From positions 1-28,478 of IMG/VR virus record IMGVR_UViG_3300047316_000193: a DNA stretch of 28,478 nt, one strand, 5' to 3'. Under the pieces are notes generated by a model. That model was not told the DNA's origin and made no database searches. It worked only from the letters and a program-made list of their open reading frames with translations. Shown in pieces: positions 20,445-27,131 of the stretch. The stretch is from a virus. Made by a program: the position numbers and the translations under genes. Position 1 is the first letter of the stretch; every line of letters starts with the position of its first letter.

Positions 20445-20761
20445 CTGACCCCACGACGCTCTCGGCGGCGGAGTTGGACGAGATAGCGAACCGCGAGGTG
20501 TGTTTCACGAACGGCATCGGCTGGCGCATTGTGCTGACCGCCGAGGAGTGTGACGCCCTCGTCGCCCAAGCCCGACGCACCGAGGCGGCCGAGCGCGAAG
20601 TTGATCGGCTGAAGGACTACATCGGCAAGTTACATGCTGGGTTTGTAGCCTTGCGCGAAGATTCCGACCCCTGCGGCGAAACCTTCATGTTTAGCGAGGC
20701 CGCCAACGCCCTGTTTGACCGCATCACTCAGTTTTCGCTAACCGACACAGAGAAGGGTTAA
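20441..20761 (+). CDS. Hypothetical coiled-coil protein
   Basis: 106 residues, ATGA start. TTLSAAELDEIANREV, then VLTAEECDALVAQARRTE and EREVDRLKDYIGKLHAG, typical of small phage early proteins built from helices. It is the last gene of the continuous overlap chain; the next gene has a 12-nt gap. Confidence 0.55.
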   Translation: MTDPTTLSAAELDEIANREVCFTNGIGWRIVLTAEECDALVAQARRTEAAEREVDRLKDYIGKLHAGFVALREDSDPCGETFMFSEAANALFDRITQFSLTDTEKG

Positions 20762-20772
20762 GATCCGCGCCT

Positions 20773-21102
20773 ATGGCCAACATCGACCTCGAAATTGCCC
20801 TTGTCCCGTTCAACATGGCCGGTGACCCCAACCAGCCGTTGCATCGCGGCGGCCTCAAGCAAATCGGCGTGGCCTTCAACGGGACGCCGGTCTATGTCGG
20901 AGACTTTTCCGGCGGCATGCCCACGGCTGACCTGCATACCGGCGTCATCACGCTGGTGAATCCAGCGCCGAATCCGCCGACCAAGGCGAACTACATCATC
21001 TACAAGGGCGCGGGCCGCATTCTGATGAGCCCAAATTTCAACTGGTTGGCTCCTGATGGTCAGGACGGCCCCGGCTTCCTCTACATCGCACAGGAATACT
21101 GA
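20773..21102 (+). CDS. Possible virion-associated beta-rich protein
   Basis: 109 residues. IDLEIALVPFNMAGDPNQPL, then VAFNGTPVYVGDFSGGM and a Pro-rich loop (NPAPNPPTKANYIIYKG). The predicted beta structure and its place directly before the large TIM-barrel-like gene suggest a structural or receptor-binding accessory. No family is recognised and no clear Shine-Dalgarno is visible. Confidence 0.5.
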   Translation: MANIDLEIALVPFNMAGDPNQPLHRGGLKQIGVAFNGTPVYVGDFSGGMPTADLHTGVITLVNPAPNPPTKANYIIYKGAGRILMSPNFNWLAPDGQDGPGFLYIAQEY

Positions 21103-21103
21103 C

Positions 21104-22234
21104 GTGTCGGTCATGACCTGCATCGCCAGTTACCCCCAGACCGCCCCACAGCCGCCCGTGACGCTTCCGGGCCGTCAGACCCTCATCCATGCCCCGACGC
21201 GCTTCGGCGGGGGCGTGTGGGCCGACACGGGGCAACTGGGGCGCATCCCGTCGTGGGGGCCGGAGATCGGGATGCTGACCGCCAAGGCTGACCGTCAGGC
21301 GGTCTATGCGGCGCACAAGGCTGCCGGAGCGCAGGGGTTGTGGTTCTGCACGTTCATCCACTATCAGGAAGATGGCGTGGCCTACCCGGACGGCATTGCC
21401 GGGTGGAACGACTTCACCGGCAACTTCAGCCAAGCCGCAGAACTGGCCTGCGAAATCCTCGAAGCCGGTCTGTATCCCTGTGTCGAACTCGGCGGGGACG
21501 AACTCGGCAGCCAGACGGTCATCGACCAGTTCCCGGCGTTCATGGCCGCGATGAAGTCCTCACGTCTGGGCGACCTCACCCAAGGCGGCCTGATGGTGAC
21601 GCCGACGTTCGACAGTGACGCGGACGGGGACTGGTCTGACCCCGGCGACAACTGGGCGCGGGTGTTCGTGGCGCTCCGAGCGCAGATGCCCGATGCGATG
21701 GTGCTCTGTCTGTGGCTGCCAGCAGGCTGGGGGAGATTGGGCGCCGAGAACCTGAACGAATCCGATGTCCACAACGCCGAAGCCTGCGTGGATCGCTTCT
21801 GCCAAGAGGGGCCAGCGACGACCGACTGTGAGTTCTTGGCCCCGTGGCCCGCGATTCTGCCGGGTTCCCAATGGGACAGCGAACATGGCATCTATCAGCC
21901 AAACTGGGCGTCTGACCCGTCCGGCTGGCTCCAGTTCGTGCAGATGATGGCGCGACGTGTGCAAGCCGGATCGTGGGTGCCGCCACCGGATGAACCGTTT
22001 GACGTGCCCGGCGGCCTCGGGATCGGGGGTCCGCAGAACGGGCAACCCGTCACGGTGAGCGCCGATGCGCGGCACCCCACGACCTACACGTTCAACACTG
22101 GCCGTGGCGATACGACGTATTCGTGGGAAGAAATCAACACCTTTGGTTGGACGCATCAGGACGGCGTGACACCGGAACAACTCGACACGATCCGCATGGG
22201 CATTCGCCTCTGCGGTTGCAACACCAACGGCTAG
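21104..22234 (+). CDS. Possible glycoside-hydrolase-like (TIM-barrel) phage protein
   Basis: 376 residues from a GTG at 21104, two bases after the previous gene. The first 300 residues alternate strand and helix (QGLWFCTFIHYQEDG, ACEILEAGLYPCVELGGDE, DAMVLCLWLPAGW, SGWLQFVQMMARRV), with acidic residues at strand ends (E in CVELGGDE), as in TIM-barrel sugar hydrolases. The C-terminal 70 residues form a separate domain (TYTFNTGRGDTTYSWEE). Metagenomic phages carry barrel-like proteins of this plan, possibly polysaccharide-binding or -degrading. No signal peptide is seen. Enzyme activity is not proven, and it could be a receptor-binding protein. Confidence 0.5.
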   Translation: MSVMTCIASYPQTAPQPPVTLPGRQTLIHAPTRFGGGVWADTGQLGRIPSWGPEIGMLTAKADRQAVYAAHKAAGAQGLWFCTFIHYQEDGVAYPDGIAGWNDFTGNFSQAAELACEILEAGLYPCVELGGDELGSQTVIDQFPAFMAAMKSSRLGDLTQGGLMVTPTFDSDADGDWSDPGDNWARVFVALRAQMPDAMVLCLWLPAGWGRLGAENLNESDVHNAEACVDRFCQEGPATTDCEFLAPWPAILPGSQWDSEHGIYQPNWASDPSGWLQFVQMMARRVQAGSWVPPPDEPFDVPGGLGIGGPQNGQPVTVSADARHPTTYTFNTGRGDTTYSWEEINTFGWTHQDGVTPEQLDTIRMGIRLCGCNTNG

Positions 22235-22243
22235 GAGCCTCCG

Positions 22244-22435
22244 ATGTTTCAGTTCTTCGTGCGAGTCATTCTCGGCGTCGTGCTCTACGTCGCGTTCTTT
22301 CTGTGTTTGCCGCCGGTGCTGCACCTGATGGGCTTCAGCATTGGCGAGGACATGCTGACGCTGCTCCATGTCGTGCTGGCGCTTGGCGTGCTGGCCTATG
22401 CCATCTGGGGCCGGCCCGTGCCGGTGCCCTGGTAG
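22244..22435 (+). CDS. Two-span small membrane protein
   Basis: 63 residues, ATG with GGAG 7 nt upstream. Two hydrophobic helices (FFVRVILGVVLYVAFFLCL and LTLLHVVLALGVLAYAIW) flank a short acidic turn (GFSIGEDM). A holin-like or accessory membrane protein is possible, but such two-span proteins are common in phages. It precedes the structured RNA segment. Confidence 0.6.
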   Translation: MFQFFVRVILGVVLYVAFFLCLPPVLHLMGFSIGEDMLTLLHVVLALGVLAYAIWGRPVPVPW

Positions 22436-22447
22436 TAGACTCTCTCA

Positions 22448-22508
22448 GCCGAACGGGAGGACACTGGGCGCTGTGGTTCCCCTAGACAGCGAGTTTTCCC
22501 GATTCGGC
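22448..22508 (+). ncRNA. Candidate structured RNA, 5' domain (long hairpin)
   Basis: GCCGAA (22448-22453) pairs with TTCGGC (22503-22508), then CGGGA (22454-22458) with TCCCG (22497-22501). Inside, ACT pairs with AGT (22463-22465/22492-22494) and CGCTGT with ACAGCG (22469-22474/22486-22491), with an 11-nt loop GGTTCCCCTAG. About 20 base pairs in one arm, interrupted by bulges. There is no U-run after it, so a simple terminator is unlikely. Confidence 0.5.
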
Positions 22509-22522
22509 GTCGTGTTTTCAGT

Positions 22523-22651
22523 TTGGCGCGGCAGCACGGACAGGACGTGCCCCAACCTTCATGTCGCACATGTGGTGGGTCAAAGCCGGGTAGCTCCCGG
22601 TAGGACTGCGATTGCAGGCCGCCAGCGAGTATCAAGCCTCGCCCGCGCCAA
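22523..22651 (+). ncRNA. Candidate multi-branched structured RNA
   Basis: A perfect 9-bp closing stem (TTGGCGCGG 22523-22531 with CCGCGCCAA 22643-22651) encloses five hairpins in order. P2: GCACG/CGTGC (22534-22550, loop GACAGGA). P3: an 11-bp arm (22551-22579, loop CGC). P4: CCGGG/CCCGG (22586-22600, loop TAGCT). P5: CTGC/GCAG (22606-22617). P6: GCGAG/CTCGC (22625-22642). Unpaired joints include TCAAA and TAGGA. It lies in the only large gap of this otherwise packed gene series. It matches no RNA family I can name; a tRNA or tmRNA reading fails at the T-loop and anticodon arm. Confidence 0.6.
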
Positions 22652-22674
22652 TTCGTTTTTCATAGGAGGCCCTG

Positions 22675-23046
22675 ATGGTGAGACTGCTTCGCTCCCGTGC
22701 CGTGTCCGCTGTCGCGCTCGTGCTGGCGCTGTCGATCGTATCGGCGTGCAATGAAAAGCAGGCCGCGGCTGAAGCCTTGATTGGGCTATCGCAGGCGGCC
22801 ATCCTCGCCAATAGCACACTCGACGCCAACGGCAAGCCGCTGCTGTCCACGGCTGATACCGGCGCGGTGCTGCAATACGCGAATCAGGGGTTGGTCGTCA
22901 TCCAAGCATCGGCTAGCGGTTGGAAAGTGGCGCTCAAGACGGGCTGGTCCGCGGCCGTCGATGACATTCAGGCGAAGCATCCCAACGCCGGGACGACCTT
23001 GCGCGTGGCGCTGGCGGCGGTGACGGCCGCGATCGGGGCGCTGTGA
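22675..23046 (+). CDS. Lipoprotein
   Basis: 123 residues, ATG with GGAGG 6 nt upstream. A basic start and hydrophobic segment (VSAVALVLALSIVSAC) end in the lipobox V22-S-A-C25. The mature part is helical and Ala-rich (EALIGLSQAAILANS, LRVALAAVTAAIGAL). It follows the structured RNA closely. Role unknown; a spanin or exclusion role cannot be judged from sequence. Confidence 0.65.
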   Translation: MVRLLRSRAVSAVALVLALSIVSACNEKQAAAEALIGLSQAAILANSTLDANGKPLLSTADTGAVLQYANQGLVVIQASASGWKVALKTGWSAAVDDIQAKHPNAGTTLRVALAAVTAAIGAL

Positions 23047-23219
23047 GACGGGTCACGAACACGGCGACTTACCGTAAGTGCAGCGAATGCACCAACGGAT
23101 CGATCGTCTTTACAGACGGCCGCGAGCCCGCCAAGGTCGAATGTCCCACATGCGGCGGGACCGCTGAACTGCTCGAATCTCGCGTCATTGAAATCATCGA
23201 AGAAATGGACATCACCTAA
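23043..23219 (+). CDS. Small zinc-ribbon protein
   Basis: 58 residues from a GTG (GTGA overlap). C-S-E-C (YRKCSECTNG) and C-P-T-C-G-G (VECPTCGGTAE), 22 residues apart, form a classic four-Cys zinc ribbon. The C-terminus is acidic (EIIEEMD). Coupled to the next gene by TAATG. Function unknown. Confidence 0.6.
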   Translation: MRRVTNTATYRKCSECTNGSIVFTDGREPAKVECPTCGGTAELLESRVIEIIEEMDIT

Positions 23220-23398
23220 TGGCTGACATCACCCCGCAGGAAATCGAACTCGCCATCGCCTTGGCCGAGAAGGTGCTGTCGCTGTTGAACGGCAGCAAGT
23301 CGGCGGCGGAAGTGGCCGGCGAGATCGAAGCGCAAATCACCGGCAATCAGAAATGGCTGAAAGACCACGGCTTCTTCCCGCCGAACACGGGGGCGTAA
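23219..23398 (+). CDS. Small helical protein
   Basis: 59 residues, TAATG start. QEIELAIALAEKVLSLLNGS, then EVAGEIEAQI and a Trp-Lys-Asp-His tail. It is helical and acidic. No function recognised. Confidence 0.55.
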   Translation: MADITPQEIELAIALAEKVLSLLNGSKSAAEVAGEIEAQITGNQKWLKDHGFFPPNTGA

Positions 23399-23401
23399 CC
23401 G

Positions 23402-23629
23402 GTGCATCCAGACCAATTCCGCCTCGCCAAGCCAGCCACGAACGACGCCGCCGACGACCAGACCGATCTGGCCCGCCGCGCCGCCCGCTACCATGACGCG
23501 CTGACCGAGATTGCCCAGAGGCCCATCCCGAGCTTCCCCGCGCCGCCCGGCGACACGTTCGGGCCGAAAGTGAAGCTCGCGGATGTGCAGGCGATGCGAG
23601 ATGTGGCGCGGGAAGCGTTGAAGGGCTGA
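23402..23629 (+). CDS. Hypothetical protein
   Basis: 75 residues from a GTG 3 nt after the preceding stop. DLARRAARYHDALTEIAQRP, then a Pro-rich linker and a helix (LADVQAMRDVAREALKG). No clear Shine-Dalgarno for the GTG. Ends in TGATG with the next gene. Function unknown. Confidence 0.5.
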   Translation: MHPDQFRLAKPATNDAADDQTDLARRAARYHDALTEIAQRPIPSFPAPPGDTFGPKVKLADVQAMRDVAREALKG

Positions 23630-23814
23630 TGCCGACGTGCGGTGACTGCCTGCATTTCAAGCACCGCTCAACCTTTCATGGGGTCTGCTGGCTTCATCTC
23701 ACTAAAGCCCAAGTGGATGATAGCTGCCCAGAATGGTCCGCAAGAGTCGTCATGTCTGAAGCCACATCCATGTGGCTGAAGCGGCAACAGGCGGCTGAAA
23801 TCAAGGTAAAATAA
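23629..23814 (+). CDS. Small four-Cys (zinc or Fe-S) protein
   Basis: 61 residues, TGATG start. C-G-D-C-L-H-F, then G-V-C and D-D-S-C-P-E-W, fits a familiar short phage/bacterial pattern (CxxCxxF...GxC...CxxW) that binds one metal centre. A helical tail follows. Function unknown. Confidence 0.65.
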   Translation: MPTCGDCLHFKHRSTFHGVCWLHLTKAQVDDSCPEWSARVVMSEATSMWLKRQQAAEIKVK

Positions 23815-23886
23815 ACGGACGCGACCGATTCATGGGGAATCGCGCCGCGCCCTTGGCAGACGTTCGCATCTCGGAAGGATGCCAAC
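23815..23886 (+). other. Short spacer before the second HNH gene
   Basis: This 72-nt gap holds a 6-bp hairpin, CGATTC (23826-23831)/GAATCG (23837-23842), and a ribosome site GGAAGGA about 8 nt before the HNH ATG. TAAAAT at 23807-23812 resembles a -10 box but has no fitting -35. Confidence 0.4.
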
Positions 23887-24336
23887 ATGCGGCCCGGCAT
23901 TAAGCCTACTCCACTTCAAGATCTATTCTGGCCAAAAGTCCTCAAAACAGAAACGTGTTGGCTTTGGACCGCGACACTCAGCAACAAGGGATACGGAAAG
24001 ATCGGCGTCTGTAATCCTCGTCGCGTGGCATCGGCTCATCGCGTGGCATGGGAGTTAACTCACGGGCCCATTCCTGATGGCCTGTGGGTGCTCCATAAGT
24101 GCGATGTGCGCGCATGCGTGAATCCCTCTCATTTGTTCTTGGGAATGGCGAAAGACAACACCGACGATATGAACCGTAAAGGGCGACATCCGTGGGTTCG
24201 ATTAGATGGCTTATGCAGAAATGGCCTGCATAACCTGAACCTTCCAGGAGTAAATGCGACTTGCCAATCAGGGAAAAGAAGGTGCCGTTTGTGCGCAAAT
24301 GCAGGCCAACGGCGTCGATGGAAGAAAGTCACATAA
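23887..24336 (+). CDS. HNH endonuclease (homing-type) with C-terminal zinc motif
   Basis: 149 residues. The HNH core (HRVAWELTHGPIPDG, then VLHKCDVRACVNPSHLFLG) is close to that of the enzyme at 504. The C-terminus differs: C-R-N-G-L-H-N-L and C-R-L-C-A-N-A-G form a zinc-binding tail common in phage HNH proteins. Base composition is AT-richer than its surroundings, and it sits at the end of the rightward genes, suggesting a mobile insertion. Ribosome site GGAAGGA. Confidence 0.87.
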   Translation: MRPGIKPTPLQDLFWPKVLKTETCWLWTATLSNKGYGKIGVCNPRRVASAHRVAWELTHGPIPDGLWVLHKCDVRACVNPSHLFLGMAKDNTDDMNRKGRHPWVRLDGLCRNGLHNLNLPGVNATCQSGKRRCRLCANAGQRRRWKKVT

Positions 24337-24341
24337 GCGCG

Positions 24342-24458
24342 ATGGTCGGACGCGATTACGTCTGCGAGGACTGGGAGCAGAAGGTGATCGTGGTGCGGCG
24401 TCATCCGGTCACGACGGATCGTGACGATCCACGACCGGCCGTGCCTGTGCGCGAGTAA
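24342..24458 (+). CDS. Possible 38-residue ORF after HNH
   Basis: MVGRDYVCEDWEQKVIVVRR then an acidic/Pro tail. It starts 6 nt after the HNH stop, without a clear Shine-Dalgarno. Its 3' 50 nt overlap a minus-strand gene end to end. Weakly supported. Confidence 0.3.
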   Translation: MVGRDYVCEDWEQKVIVVRRHPVTTDRDDPRPAVPVRE

Positions 24459-24591
24459 TCGCGGTTTCCACCACGTCGCGACAGGCGGCGACTTTCGTCT
24501 CGAGTTCACGCGCCTTCGCCATGCTCACAACGTAGCCAGGATTCCACTTGGCGGCCAGATAATCCCAGAAGGCCGAGATCGTCCACTTCAC
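24409..24591 (-). CDS. Small protein in putative lysis cassette
   Basis: 60 residues from a GTG overlapping the holin-like stop (GTGA). MKWTISAFWDYLAAKWNPG then a helix (MAKARELETKVAACRDV). There is no signal peptide or membrane helix. It is last in the leftward operon and converges on the plus-strand genes. Possibly a lysis accessory; unproven. Confidence 0.5.
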   Translation of the reverse strand: MKWTISAFWDYLAAKWNPGYVVSMAKARELETKVAACRDVVETAITRAQARPVVDRHDPS

Positions 24592-24782
24592 GGCTTGGGC
24601 GGATTCACCAAGCGTGCCATCGTCTCCAGCGCGTTCTGGGCCAGCTTCTCGTACGTGTCGGCGCGCACCACTTCCCGTAAATACACGCTCTTCGGAATCA
24701 GCCACCCCGAAGCCAATAGGGCGGCCAACACGAACAGCGCGCCGTATTTGTCCAACGCGGTGAGGATCGGCGCTACGTCCAT
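24588..24782 (-). CDS. Holin-like single-span membrane protein
   Basis: 64 residues from the ATG at 24782. A short N-terminus (MDVAPILTALDKYG), one hydrophobic helix (ALFVLAALLASGWLIP) and a charged helical tail. Single-span proteins of this size next to late genes often act as holins or holin regulators. An AT-rich stretch (TTAAATTATG) lies just upstream and could hold a -10 box. No endolysin is seen next to it. Confidence 0.5.
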   Translation of the reverse strand: MDVAPILTALDKYGALFVLAALLASGWLIPKSVYLREVVRADTYEKLAQNALETMARLVNPPKP

Positions 24783-24837
24783 GAGTGGCCATAATTTAAC
24801 CGAAATCCTACCGCAAAAGGCGGCGCTGTCGTTCCTG

Positions 24838-25038
24838 TCATGTCGTCCACTCAATACGGTCCACGCGACTGAGCGATTCGCGCGTGTGATCCGTCGACCA
24901 CACCCGCGCGTAACAGCCACGGGCCATCAGCCGGCGCGTCGTCTTCGCCACCTGATGCTTGAAGCACGCCTGCTCAATCACTTCGCCCGTGCGGAGCCAG
25001 ATAAACAAGCGCACGGAGGTCCGGTCGTCCCGAGCCAT
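24838..25038 (-). CDS. Small basic protein
   Basis: 66 residues. DRTSVRLFIWLRTGEVIEQA, then KHQVAKTTRRLMARG and CYARVWSTDHT. Two short beta/alpha units with many Arg. Start 3 nt after the preceding gene's stop. No family is recognised. Confidence 0.5.
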   Translation of the reverse strand: MARDDRTSVRLFIWLRTGEVIEQACFKHQVAKTTRRLMARGCYARVWSTDHTRESLSRVDRIEWTT

Positions 25039-25041
25039 GCC

Positions 25042-25281
25042 TCAGAAAATCTGATCCGCAATCTGGTGCAGACCCTTGTGCCGCAGTTCGTTCAGCGCCT
25101 CTCTGACCAGCTCGACCTTGTCGGACGGGTCGAGTGTCGGGTCGTCCAGAATCTCTAGGCCCTTGTCGATGATGGGCGCGGCGGCCGCGAGGAACCGGCC
25201 GCGGTGGTCTGAGGCCGGAATCGCGGCGATCCTGGCGGTGACGGCCGCCACGTGGGCGTCGTGCTCGGATTGATGCTTCAT
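25042..25281 (-). CDS. Small helical protein
   Basis: 79 residues, ATG with GGAG about 9 nt upstream. HVAAVTARIAAIPASDHRGR, then LDDPTLDPSDKVELVREALN and a His/Ile-rich end. Helical and acidic. Function unknown; position within the tail/lysis-side operon. Confidence 0.55.
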   Translation of the reverse strand: MKHQSEHDAHVAAVTARIAAIPASDHRGRFLAAAAPIIDKGLEILDDPTLDPSDKVELVREALNELRHKGLHQIADQIF

Positions 25282-25302
25282 GGTTTTGTCTCCTCGAGTG
25301 AA

Positions 25303-25734
25303 TCAATCGCGTGGTCCAGCCGCGGTCGGGCCCGTGGGCTGCTTCGTCTTCATCAGCCCCCGTTTGGCCGCGGCCGTCTGCGTCCGAATGATGAGTTGGC
25401 GCTTGGGGTCCGGCTTGGTCGAGGCTTCCGCCTGCGCGAGTTGGGCATGGGCCGCGCCGATGTTCTTGTGCATCGTCGCGATGTTCTTCAGATGGGCGAC
25501 CATGCCAGTTTCCTTCTCGTGCCCAGCCTTGCCGGTGTAATGCTTCGCCAAGACGGCGTGATGGGTCGCGAGCTGGCCGTGATGAGTCGCCCCGGGACCG
25601 TCTGAGACGTGCTCAGGCAGATCAGTCACGCCCTTACTCGCGTCATCGAACTCCTGCACGACGGCCGGAGTGATCGAACCTTCGCCCTCGTGGGCGTGCA
25701 TGTAGCCCTGTTGGGCCTTGGATTTGTAGGGCAT
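25303..25734 (-). CDS. MPYKSKAQ-type small phage protein
   Basis: 143 residues beginning MPYKSKAQQGYMHAHEGEG, a start shared by a common small phage protein type of unknown function. The middle is His-rich and helical (THHGQLATHHAVLAKHYTG, MVAHLKNIATMHKN). The C-terminus is basic. It lies downstream of beta-rich virion proteins in a tight series. A metal-binding or internal virion role is conceivable from the His content only. Confidence 0.6.
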   Translation of the reverse strand: MPYKSKAQQGYMHAHEGEGSITPAVVQEFDDASKGVTDLPEHVSDGPGATHHGQLATHHAVLAKHYTGKAGHEKETGMVAHLKNIATMHKNIGAAHAQLAQAEASTKPDPKRQLIIRTQTAAAKRGLMKTKQPTGPTAAGPRD

Positions 25735-25736
25735 GG

Positions 25737-25907
25737 CTAACTCTCCACGGGCGGAATCTCAGCGACCGGAGGCGTCATCTGTGACAAAAGCGCCTTGGCC
25801 TTCGTGAGTTCGTCGGCCAATTCCGAGTTGACAAGTTGCAACCGGACCATCTCCATGTGGAGCTGGCCCAGATGATCTTTAAAGACTTGCTCAGCAGTGA
25901 GTGGCAT
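25737..25907 (-). CDS. Small coiled-coil protein
   Basis: 56 residues, start MPLTAEQVFKDHLGQLHME with GGAG 10 nt upstream. One continuous amphipathic helix (VRLQLVNSELADELTKAKAL), then a Pro-rich tail. Located 2 nt from the preceding and next genes. Function unknown. Confidence 0.6.
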   Translation of the reverse strand: MPLTAEQVFKDHLGQLHMEMVRLQLVNSELADELTKAKALLSQMTPPVAEIPPVES

Positions 25908-25910
25908 CGG

Positions 25911-26693
25911 TTAAATCTCCACGAGGGTAACATCGACATCTTTGAGCGTGGCGTTGCCGCCCGTCACGGCCTGAAACTGAAGATCAAACCAGGCCGCCGT
26001 GCCGAGCGTCAGGCCGGTGGCGATAATCGACCACGAGAGTCCCTGCTGGCCGGCCGCGGTCGAGGCGACAAAATGTTTCGTGCCACCCACGACGGTGCCA
26101 CTGGCCGCGGCCCCATTGACCGGAGCCGTGCCGGTGCCGAAGGCCACTTTCGCATTGAGCCCATCGGCCAGGATGCTGTTGAGGGCGACGGCCGTGATGA
26201 GGCAGAGAATCCGGCCCGTGACCTGTGGGGTAATCGGCGCCGCCAGTCCGAGCATGACAAAAGAGGCCGTCGTGGCCGTCAGCGCCGGCGTGGCCGAACT
26301 GGTGAGCGACTGCTGTGGCTTGATCGCGACGGTTTCGGCCTGACGGATCACCGGCAGCGTCAAGTTCTGCGTGCCGACGGTGGTGGACCCTTGGAGCTGG
26401 ATCTGGTTGGAGCCGCCAAACTGGATATAGGAGTTCCCGACCAGCGTCACATGGTCGGCCTTGAGTCCATTATTGGCGCTCCCATTGCCGGTCAGATCTA
26501 ATAGGCCACCACTCCAGGTGAAGACGCCCGTCGTCCCCGGCGCAATCGTGGTCGTAGAGTTATAGACCGCCACGTCTCCGATCGCGCCTGTGCCGATGCC
26601 GCCGCCTCCCACCGCCACATTGACGATGAGGTAGCCGTTCGCATCGGTGCGGCAGTAGAGATTCGCCAGATTAGTCAGCGGGCCGTCAGCCAC
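25911..26693 (-). CDS. Virion/tail fibre-like beta-rich protein
   Basis: 260 residues from a GTG. NLYCRTDANGYLIVNVAVGG opens a Gly-rich N-terminus common in phage fibre or baseplate-associated proteins. The C-terminal half (LSWSIIATGLTLGTAAWFDL then LKDVDVTLVEI) is a jelly-roll-like domain found in many uncharacterised phage virion proteins. Likely exposed on the virion. Receptor binding is inferred. Confidence 0.6.
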   Translation of the reverse strand: MADGPLTNLANLYCRTDANGYLIVNVAVGGGGIGTGAIGDVAVYNSTTTIAPGTTGVFTWSGGLLDLTGNGSANNGLKADHVTLVGNSYIQFGGSNQIQLQGSTTVGTQNLTLPVIRQAETVAIKPQQSLTSSATPALTATTASFVMLGLAAPITPQVTGRILCLITAVALNSILADGLNAKVAFGTGTAPVNGAAASGTVVGGTKHFVASTAAGQQGLSWSIIATGLTLGTAAWFDLQFQAVTGGNATLKDVDVTLVEI

Positions 26694-26696
26694 GGG

Positions 26697-27110
26697 TCAC
26701 AGTCCCTTCAGCATCTGCCGCACGTCGCTGACCGTCCGCATCGGATGCGGCAGGCCCCGGTAGCGGGCGGCATGGTGAATCACATCGTTGAGTTTGCCCG
26801 TCTGCGCGATGTCGAAGTCCCGCGAGAACTTGTGCAGCGGCAGCCCGCACTCGTCAAACGCCTTGATGAGCGCCAGATCGAATTCGTCCAGCGCCTGCGC
26901 TTCGGCCAAGGCCAAGGCGGTCGGCGGCGGCGTCGTCTGGACGACCAATCCTGAGCGGTCCTCGCCTTCAGCTAGTTTGGTGGGCATTTTGCGTCCTCCG
27001 CCGGATTTCTCCGGAGGCGCTTCCACACCGCGCATCCACGGGCGCATGAGCATCCCCAGAATCGGCAGGGCGGCCAGCATCGATAGGATTTTGTAGGTGG
27101 CGAGACTCAT
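26697..27110 (-). CDS. Protein with N-terminal membrane helix
   Basis: 137 residues, ATG with AGGAG 5 nt upstream. Residues 4-22 are hydrophobic (ATYKILSMLAALPILGMLM), followed by a Lys/Gly linker and a helical domain (LIKAFDECGLPLHKFSRDF). The N-terminus could be a membrane anchor or signal. It sits between virion-type genes. Function unknown. Confidence 0.55.
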   Translation of the reverse strand: MSLATYKILSMLAALPILGMLMRPWMRGVEAPPEKSGGGRKMPTKLAEGEDRSGLVVQTTPPPTALALAEAQALDEFDLALIKAFDECGLPLHKFSRDFDIAQTGKLNDVIHHAARYRGLPHPMRTVSDVRQMLKGL

Positions 27111-27131
27111 AACGACTCCTGATGGCGCATG

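Noticed and set aside
22448-22508. Rho-independent terminator
   Set aside because: The hairpin is long and bulged and is not followed by a U-run.
22523-22651. tRNA or tmRNA reading of the 9-bp closed structure
   Set aside because: The arm next to the acceptor-like stem has an 8-nt loop TATCAAGC lacking TTCRA, and no 5-bp anticodon arm with a 7-nt loop exists; there are too many hairpins.
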